NCBI RefSeq assembly: GCF_051106095.1
Contig: NC_135786.1
Location: forward strand, 31,603,501 to 31,667,500
DNA: 64,000 nucleotides
Direction: 5' to 3'
Source of the DNA: Pogona vitticeps
Lineage: Eukaryota > Chordata > Lepidosauria > Squamata > Agamidae
Numbering within the stretch: the first letter of the stretch is position 1; each line of letters opens with the position of its first letter. Of this stretch, positions 57,290 to 64,000 are shown in pieces. The position numbers and the translations under genes were made by a program. The notes below the pieces were generated by a model. It searched no databases and was not told the origin of the DNA. It was given only the letters and a program-made list of their open reading frames with translations.

Positions 57290-59103
57290 AAAAGACAATC
57301 CCCCTTCATGGATTGCTGCCCCTTCATGGATTGCTGCCTTGTCGTGGCAAAGGGGCTTGAGTAACTCACAGAAGCTATGGGCTATGCTGTGCAGGGCCAC
57401 CCAAGATGGACAGGACATTGTGGAGAGTTCCGACTAAACTCAATCCACCTGGAGTAGGAAATGGCAATGCCACTCCAGTATCTTTGCCAAGAACGCCCCA
57501 TGATCAGAAAAAAAAAGGCTAAAAGATATGACGCTGGAGGATGGGCCCCTCAGGTCGAAAGGTTCCAACATGCTACTGAGGAAGAGCAGACGACAAGTAC
57601 AAGTACCTCCAGAGCTAATGAAGTGGTTGGGCTAAAGCCGAAAGGACGCTCAGCTGTGGACGTGCCTGGAAGTGAAAGGAAAGTCCAATGCCGCAAAGAA
57701 AAATACTGCATAGGAACCTGGAATGTAAGTTTGGAAAACTCAATGGTGGCCAGAGGATTGGAAAAGATCAGTCTACATCCCAATCCCAAAGAAAGGCAGT
57801 GCCAAAGAATGCTCCAACTACCGTACAATTGTACTCATTTCACACGCTAGCAAGGTTATGCTCAAAATCCTACAAGGTAGGCTTCAGCAGTATGTGGACC
57901 GAGAACTCCCAGAAGCACAAGCTGGATTCCGAAGAGGCAGAGGAACTAGAGACCAAATTGATAACATGTGCTGGATTATGGAGAAAGCCAGAGAGTTCCA
58001 GAAAAACATCTACATTACTTCTGCTTCATTGACTATGCCAAAGCCTTTGACTGTGTGGACCACAGCAAACTATGGCAAGTTCTTAAAGAAATGGGAGTGG
58101 CTGACCACCTTATCTATCTCCTGAGAAACCTATATTTGGGACAGGAAGCAACAGCTAGAACTGGATATGGAACAAGTGATTGGTTCAAAATTGGGAAAGG
58201 AGTATGACAAGGCTGTATATTGTCCCTCAGCTTATTTAACTTATATGCAGAATACATCATGTGGAAGGCTGGACTGGAGGAATCCCAAGTCGGAATTAAG
58301 ATTGCAGGAAGAAATATCAACAACCTCCGATATGCAGATGATACCACTCTGATGGCAGAAAGTGAGGAGGAATTAAAGAACCTTGTAATGAGGGTGAAAG
58401 AGGAGAGTGCAAAAAACGCCCTGAAACTCAACATCAAAAAAACTAAGATCATGGCCACTGGTCCCATGATCTCCTGGGAAACTGAAGGGGAAGATATGGA
58501 GGCAGTGACAGATTTTATTTTCTTGGGCTCCATGATCACTGCAGATGGTGACAGCAGCCACGAAATTAAAAGACGCCTGCTTCTTGGGAGGAAAGCGATG
58601 ACAAACCTTGACAGCATCTTAAAAAGCAGAGACATCACCTTGCCAACAAAAGTCCGAATACTCAAAGCTATGGTTTTTCCTGTTGTGATGTATGGAAGTG
58701 AGAGCTGGACCATAAAGAAAGCAGACCGCCGAAGAATTGATGCTTTTGAATTGTGGTGCTGGAGGAGGCTCTTGAGAGTCCCCTGGACTGCAAGGAGAAC
58801 AAACCTATCAATTCTAAAGGAAATCAACCCTGAGTGTTCACTGGAAGGACAGATCCTGAAGCTGAGGCTCCAGTTCTTTGGCCATCTCATGAGAAGAGAA
58901 GACTCCCTGGAAAAGACTTTGATGTTAGGAAAGTGTGACGGCAAGAGGAGAAGGGGACGACCGAGGATGAGATGGCTGGACAGTGTCTGCGAAGCAACCA
59001 ACATGAAATTGACACAACTACAGGAGGCAATGGAAGACAGGAGGGCCTGTCATGCTCTGGTCCATGGGGCCACGAAGAGTCGGACACGACTAAATGACTA
59101 AAC

Positions 59104-59239
59104 CAGTGGTTCTTAACCTTTGTTACTTGGATGCTTTTGAACTGCAACTCCCAGAAACCCCAGCCAGCACAGTTGGTGGTGAAGGCTTCTGGGAGTTGCA
59201 GTCCAAAACTCCTGAGTAACCCAAGGTTAAGAACCAGTG
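59104..59239 (+). mobile_element. 136-bp hAT MITE, twin A
   Basis: Begins cagtggttcttaacc and ends ggttaagaaccagtg. It is flanked by gactaaac at 59096-59103 and 59240-59247, both copies of the BovB 3' tail. Its internal foldback is the same as in the other 136-bp elements. Confidence 0.95.
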
Positions 59240-59247
59240 GACTAAAC

Positions 59248-59383
59248 CACTGGTTCTTAACCTTGGGTTACTCAGGAGTTTTGGACTGCAACTCCCAGAA
59301 GCCTTCACCACCAGCTGTCCTGACTGGGGTTTCTGGGAATTGCGGTTCAAAAGCATCTGAGTAACAAAGGTTAAGAACCACTG
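59248..59383 (-). mobile_element. 136-bp hAT MITE, twin B (inverted copy of twin A)
   Basis: Begins cactggttcttaacc and ends ggttaagaaccactg, the exact reverse complement of the ends of twin A. Internally it differs by only a handful of bases. It is flanked by gactaaac at 59240-59247 and 59384-59391, sharing the middle copy with twin A. Confidence 0.95.
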
Positions 59384-59405
59384 GACTAAACAACGAAAAG
59401 ACAAT

Positions 59406-60510
59406 TATTATACTTACTTTTAGGAAACAAAGTAGAGAATCATTTTTTCCAAAATTATGATGGCAACTAACTACTTTTGAAAGCCTCAGCACTAGAGATG
59501 GGTACAAATCAGAAAAATTGTGATTCCTTTTGATTTGTGATTCATCAGGGTTGACAAATTACAAATTTACATCTTTTTCTGACAAATTGATGAATTGATT
59601 TAATTCATTTTTTTTTTACTTTAAAAGCCTGTAACCCACCCAAGCACCTAGAGACACCAAGTTCACTGGGTGGCTTCCTCTAACTATCCTCTACAAGTCT
59701 AGCAAGTTTGGTGAAATTTGGGTTTCAGATGTCTGAGCTGTACACACACAAGGCGGTCCCCCCCCCGGGAAGTTTCCCCTAGACACCTAGAGACCCCAAA
59801 AACAGAGAAGCTGTTACTGACTCACCTCTACAATCCCTTCAAGTTTGGTGAAGATTGGGTTTCAGACATCCAAATTACAAAGGGGTCTCCCCCCCCCCCA
59901 AGAAAGTATCTTTCATACTTGCTCTTCAGGAGCCTGCCATTTGCTGCCCAGATTCCCTTCCAATTCTGTTGATAGTTATTTCAAATCAAGGTTTTGACTT
60001 TGATTTCAGTCATAGTGCTGCAAACACTTCTTGCCTCTAAGTGTCACCAGGCATCTATGCCAAAGAGCAAAAGCAGTGAGAAACCTGTAATGTAGGACAT
60101 TCCTACTGTATGTTTCCCCCACAGCAAGTCAGAGAATTGATATAATTAGACAATACACTCTGTTCTGTACAACTTGCTAAGTACGCCCTTTGCATCAGGG
60201 AGTGAAACCCTAAAGGGGCCAAAGGGATCCTGTTTCAGTAGCATGTTTGTTCTACTGAAGAGTGCATATTTTCCAGCAAACTGTCACTGACTTCCTTCTG
60301 CTTGCAAATTTCTGTGCTGGGAGACCACTTCTCTTCATGCTGTGACAGTTACGCTTTGCGGAGGCACAGAGATGTGCTGAAGAGCATGTTTGCCGCATCA
60401 GAGTAACAAGAGCAAAATTGATCAGGGCTCAAAACCAATACTGTATGTGGACTTTCTGAGAACAAAAAGCATCTGTTGCAATCTACTTGTGTTTTTTTTT
60501 AAAGAATAAT
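59406..60510. other. No gene seen; possible hAT-like element with an internal repeat pair from 59493
   Basis: Starts at 59493 with tagagatgggtacaaatc, a hAT-like terminus also present at 61494. It contains two similar units (about 59700-59768 and 59839-59900) of the form 'aagtttggtgaa.attggg', 'tttcagayrtc', then a purine-to-C-run 'ggtcycccccccc'. No matching right end was found. The rest is unassigned. Confidence 0.35.
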
Positions 60511-60517
60511 AATAATC

Positions 60518-60612
60518 TTAGAACTGCAGAGCTGGAAGGGACCTAGGGATCATCAAGTGCAGCCCCTGTCAAGAAGGCACAGTGGGAATTCAAACTCCCA
60601 ACCTCTGGCTTC
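60518..60612 (-). repeat. tRNA-headed SINE with CR1-like tail
   Basis: Same composite as 3320-3450. On the plus strand it reads 'cttagaactgcagagctgga' (CR1-like tail) and then 'cacagtgggaattcaaactc' and 'ccaacctctggcttcagaac' (complement of the tRNA-like head). The rest of the head is missing. Confidence 0.55.
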
Positions 60613-60614
60613 AG

Positions 60615-61490
60615 AACAAGATAACAAAACCACAGGAAGAAACCAATCCTCTGCTCAGATAAGCAAACCAAGAACAAGCCGACAAGACTGCAGTGGGAAG
60701 TCAAGTTAAGCATACATGGGGAAAATTCCTATGGAGAACTATAACCTCTTAACTCCCATAACCACTGTGGCTGATGGCCCAACTAGCTGTGGGTAGCTAT
60801 CTCCGCTCTTGAACCTACCATGGAGATGGATGATCATTTTTCTTTGGCTTCTCTTTGAGATGGATTTACCAAAATTTGCAAAATTCATGTTAGAATGGAA
60901 AGAATGTGAGATTTTAAGAGTTCTAATGTGGGAATACAACTGACAGATTCATCAGTTCATGTATTTGGTTATGAGCACTTTATTCTTAAATTCTGGTGTT
61001 GAATTCCTGTTTAGTCAGCTGTCTTGGCAATCCTAAATTAATGTGACCACCATATTTCTTTTTATAAACTCCTTACCAGTGATACCTCTATGGCATGTGG
61101 ATAGAAGGGAAGAAAAGTGAATACAAGGGAAGAAAAGTGAATGCAAGGAAACAAAACTGACAAATGTTTCCATTCCAAACTTTCATTAATGCAACAGATT
61201 GTAGGGTAATTTGTGACCTTTGGAATATTTTTGGAATAAAATTCCCCTCAATTCTAGCTAACATAGTCAAGGGCAAGGATGATGGGTATAGCAGTCCAAC
61301 AACATTCCGAGAATCATAGGTTCCCAACTCATACTGTAAACAATCTCTGCCTCTGTACAAACCATGTATGCTCAGGATATCACTTTGAAAAAAAGGTGGG
61401 GTTGGGGGAAGGCACTTGGTTGTTTGCACGGGTATGACTCCCCTGAGTTGAAAGGGCATGGGTTGGGGCTAAAGGCGCTTAATATATACC
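60615..61490. other. No gene seen
   Basis: Unassigned. A short tandem duplication of 'ggaagaaaagtgaatrcaag' occurs at 61108-61148. Confidence 0.4.
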
Positions 61491-61493
61491 CAA

Positions 61494-61762
61494 TAGAGAT
61501 GAGGGTATGGAAATAACATGGGGGCAGACTGTCCACTCATGATTTTGCTGCTGCCGCCGGCTCTGTGGAGGCTTCCTATCATGCCATTGTCCACAATCGA
61601 TTACCCAGTCCTGGCAGGAGGCAGGATGACAAGCCTCTCTGCTAGGTCGGAGAGTGGCTAATCCATTGTGGAGAACAGCGGAATAGGAAGCCTCCGCAGA
61701 GGCTGGACTCTCATTATTTCCACCTGTGTGGGGATATTTGTATATGAATACCCCCATCTCTA
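61494..61762. mobile_element. 269-bp hAT-like foldback element
   Basis: Inverted ends tagagatgaggg and cccccatctcta. The arms continue inward through 'ggaaataacatggggg'/'tattatttcc'-type words to a strong inner pair ('tggaggcttcctat' and 'ataggaagcctcc'). Flanks atacccaa (61486-61493) and ataccgaa (61763-61770) form an 8-bp duplication with one mismatch, as expected for hAT. Non-coding. Confidence 0.7.
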
Positions 61763-61770
61763 ATACCGAA

Positions 61771-61998
61771 CTTTGTCCCCACATGGACATTTGTTTTTTT
61801 CAAGATGTTATCGAAGGAAAAGCTAAACTGATTGACAGACAGCATTAGCATACAAAGCTTCTCATGTACAATACAGGTTAATTGTGATTGTTCCTTTTGT
61901 GAAAAATAAAATATGGGAATGGGCTGGCAGTACATGGAAGGGAAAAGGTGTTTGAAACCCTTGCCAAAGTTTAAACAAACATGCCCTTTTCAACTACT
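61771..61998. other. No gene seen
   Basis: Unassigned short spacer. Confidence 0.4.
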
Positions 61999-61999
61999 G

Positions 62000-63115
62000 T
62001 GTGTCCCAAGAGGGAAGTCTTCAGTGGCACACTGGCACCTCTCTGTGTAGAAGCAGCACTGAAGTTCTGCAAGCATTTGCAGTTTTGATATAATTTAATA
62101 CCCCTGTTGTTTGCTTGTGACCTTTCCATTGTAATTTTACTTGTTTATGTACTTGCACTTGTTTATATATTTGGAGGAGAGTCTTGAGAGTTCCCTGGAC
62201 TGGAAAGAGAACAAACCTATCCATTTTGAAGGAAATCAACCCTGAGTGCTCACTGGAAGGACAGATCCTGAAGCTGAGGCTCCAATACTTTGGCCATCTC
62301 ATGAGAAGAGAAGACTCCCTGGAAAATACCTTGAGATTGGGAAAATGTGAAGGCAAGAGGAGAAGGGGAGGACAGAGTGTGAGATGGCAGGACAGTGTCA
62401 TTGAAGCTACCAACATGAATTTGACCCAACTCCAGGAGGCAGTGGAAGACAGGAGGGCCTGGCGTGCTCTGGTCCATGAGGTCACGAAGAGTCGGACACG
62501 ACTTAATGACTAAACAACAACATGAAGTCTCATTCATTTCCATGAAGCTACCCTGGATAAAGTTAAGGGTGGTTATAGATATAAGATTAGTGACTCATTC
62601 ACCTCTGGGAAAGGGCTTGAACTTTTTGTCTTTCTTATTTTCATATTCCCTCAAGTAATTTACATGGAGGTCATCACAACAACCTTGTGAAGTGGGTAAA
62701 GATTTCAGGAGCTGACCCAGGGTTGCAGATTAAGCTTTACATCTCAGTAAGGATCTAATTCCACATCTCTTTTGTCTGAACACAGCAGTTCACTATTCAA
62801 CACAAGTTTTTAGGCTAGAATGAAATAGGAAATGTGTGGCCATTGCCAGACCTGTAGATCTATGTCTTTCTCCTTCTCTGTCATCTAGTAGCATCTAATG
62901 GGCTATGTGGGTTTCATAAAACCTAATTTTAACCTGAATAGTACCGAACACTTGATGCTTGTTTGGGGACAGAATTTTGATTTTCATTAACTGAAATTTA
63001 ATATATATACATTTAATATTAGGGTTGTTCCCTTAAATATATTAAATATCATAGAACCATAGAAAAGTGAAGTTGGAAAGGACCCACAAGGCCATCAAGT
63101 CCAACTCCCTGCTCT
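62000..63115 (+). repeat. Duplicated block 2A: unit of a 1,116-bp tandem duplication
   Basis: The left 165 bp ('tgtgtcccaagagggaagtc' to 'cacttgtttatatatttg') are repeated at 63116-63290 at a constant offset of 1,116 bp. Then come the BovB 3' end (62172-62520) and the same BovB flank as at 32671-33610, including the MIR-like remnant and a CR1 3' end cut at 63114. It lacks the Sauria SINE found in block 1; the empty site is ctgtcatcta near 62878. Confidence 0.92.
62172..62520 (+). mobile_element. BovB LINE 3' end within block 2A
   Basis: The frame 62184-62513 is open for 109 codons to the natural terminus: 'KRTNLSILKEINPECSLEGQ', 'HLMRREDSLENTLRLGKCEG' and then 'RRAWRALVHEVTKSRTRLND', followed by 'ctaaacaacaacatgaagtc'. 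The 5' junction with non-BovB sequence (ttatatatt|tggaggag) is about 150 bp further 3' than in block 1. Confidence 0.94.
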
Positions 63116-63572
63116 TGTGTCCCAAGAGGGAAGTCTTCAGTGGCACATTGGCACCTCTCTGTGAAGAAGCAGCACTGAAGTTCTGCAAGCATTTGCAGTT
63201 TTGATATAATTTAATACCCCTGTTGTTTGCTTGTGACCTTTCCATTGTAATTTGACTTGTTTATGTACTTGCACTTGTTTATATACTTGGAGGAGTGTCT
63301 TGAGAGTCCTCTGGACTGGAAAGAGAACAAACCTATCCATTTTAAAGGAAATCAACCCTGAACGCTCATTGAAAGGACAGATCCTGAAGCTGAGGCTCCA
63401 ATACTTTGGCCATCTCATGAGAAGAGAAGACTCCCTGGATGTTAGGAAAGTTAGGATATTAGGAAAGAGGAGAAGGCAAGAGGAGAAGGGGACGACAGAG
63501 GATGAGCTGGATGGACAGTGTCATCAAAGCTACCAACATGAATTTGACCAAACTCTGGGAGGCAATGGAAGA
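63116..63572 (+). repeat. Duplicated block 2B: truncated tandem copy with BovB 3' fragment
   Basis: Repeats 62000-62450 of block 2A. The BovB part starts at about 63290 ('LSILKEINPERSLKGQ') and has a small rearrangement around 63437-63475, where 'ttaggaaag' is repeated. Similarity stops at about 63572 within 'ggcaatggaagac', short of the BovB terminus. Confidence 0.9.
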
Positions 63573-63695
63573 CTTCTCTTTCAACTCAGAACTGATAAGA
63601 TAGTGAGAGAAAATTCAACAAATCTTGTTATCTTTAGTTCCTTTAAATGCTTTAAAATGTCTAAATCTAATATTTAAAAGTGACTAGAAAACTAT

Positions 63696-63888
63696 GGTTG
63701 TTGTAGGCTTTTCAGGCTCTTTGGCTGTGTTCTGAAGGTTGTTCTTCCTAACATTTCGCCAGTTTCTGTGGCCGGCATCTTCAGAGGACAGAGTGCTGTC
63801 TTCTGAAGATGCCGGCTACAGAGAACACGACCAAAGAGCCCAAAAAACCCACATTAGATCCTGGCTGTGAAAGCCTTCACGAATACAA
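63696..63888. mobile_element. Palindromic Penelope-type (PLE) repeat, copy 2
   Basis: Left arm 'gttgttgtaggcttttcagg' through 'cgccagtttctgtggccggc' and 'atcttcagaggaca'. A shortened right arm has 'cttctgaagatgccggctac' and 'accaaagagcccaaaaaacc', then 'tagatcctggctgtgaaagc'. Same plan as 40319-40555 with a shorter right arm. Old, diverged copy. Confidence 0.5.
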
Positions 63889-64000
63889 ATCTAAGCATCA
63901 TTTTGCCACTCCACAAAACCATCGGTCTTGTGTCACTCCAGCACTGTGACGGTGACATAAAGGCAGTTGTTTAAAAACTGATGGAAAATATTCAGAAATT
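63889..64000. other. No gene seen at right edge
   Basis: Short unassigned end of the window. Confidence 0.4.

Larger units (their letters stand above)
57300..59395 (+). mobile_element. BovB LINE with target duplication, internal deletion and nested MITEs
   Basis: Flanked by aaaagacaat at 57290-57299 and 59396-59405, so both ends are defined. The 5' part (57300-57735) has 'tcatggattgctgccttgtc' and reaches the start of the endonuclease ('KYCIGTWNV'). It then jumps at about 57733 into the RT at the equivalent of 'WKTQQWPENWKRSVYIPI', losing most of the endonuclease and early RT. The RT continues with frame breaks ('IDYAKAFDCVDHSKLWQVLK' at 57999-58090) and then openly from 58220 to 59101 (293 aa), with YADD at 58331-58342 and a C-terminus ending 'HALVHGATKSRTRLND'. 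Two inverted hAT MITEs sit in the 3' tail (59104-59383). It cannot be autonomous. Confidence 0.97.

Noticed and set aside
57720-57740. gtaagt at the BovB internal junction as evidence of splicing
   Set aside because: The bases gtaag belong to the uninterrupted BovB endonuclease start and remain in the copy, so the gap does not begin at a donor; a short-homology deletion explains it better.

Overview
The window looks like intergenic or intronic nuclear DNA from a squamate reptile, most likely a lizard. The diagnosis rests on the repeats. There are seven Sauria-type SINEs, several BovB (RTE-clade) LINE copies, CR1, L2-like and R4-like LINE fragments, tRNA-headed SINEs, Tigger/mariner-like and hAT-like miniature DNA transposons, and abundant long microsatellites. 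I find no intact host protein-coding gene and no bacterial, plasmid or CRISPR feature. Nearly every long open frame lies in a transposon, a microsatellite or a palindrome.

Layout. 1-3.3 kb: mostly unassigned, with a MIR-like SINE remnant at the left edge. 3.3-7.2 kb: SINE remnant, L2-like LINE interrupted by a GC-rich foldback Tigger-like element, mariner-like MITE, CR1 tail. 7.2-14 kb: sparse repeats, an R4-like LINE fragment, an RTE-like LINE end and a 145-bp homopyrimidine tract. 14-17.7 kb: two Sauria SINEs (one nested in CR1) and a long TG/CATG/TATG microsatellite. 17.7-23.5 kb: repeat-poor, holding the only candidate host feature, a CpG-enriched segment ending in a strong splice donor at 19631/19632. 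23.5-30.4 kb: SINEs, a BovB RT with almost continuous frame, another LINE RT piece and a 1.2-kb Tigger-like element. 30.4-35.6 kb: two foldback repeats, a BovB-containing duplicated block and two Sauria SINEs. 35.6-45.5 kb: mostly unique, with a palindromic Penelope-type repeat and 136-bp hAT MITEs. 45.5-52.5 kb: L2, SINE, two BovB ends and long CA/GT tracts. 52.5-64 kb: unique DNA, a Sauria SINE, a Tigger MITE, a BovB with its own target-site duplication carrying twin inverted MITEs, and a tandem duplication related to the block at 32 kb.

The elements give a relative chronology: Tigger in L2, Sauria SINE in CR1, Sauria SINE in one copy of a duplicated block but not the other, and twin MITEs in the BovB tail. 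BovB probably supplies the enzymes that mobilise Sauria SINEs, since the two share a visible 3' motif. The most unusual structures are the twin inverted MITEs with three copies of one 8-bp target site (59096-59391), the duplicated BovB-plus-flank blocks (32.3, 62.0 and 63.1 kb), and the Penelope-type palindromes with a hammerhead-like core.
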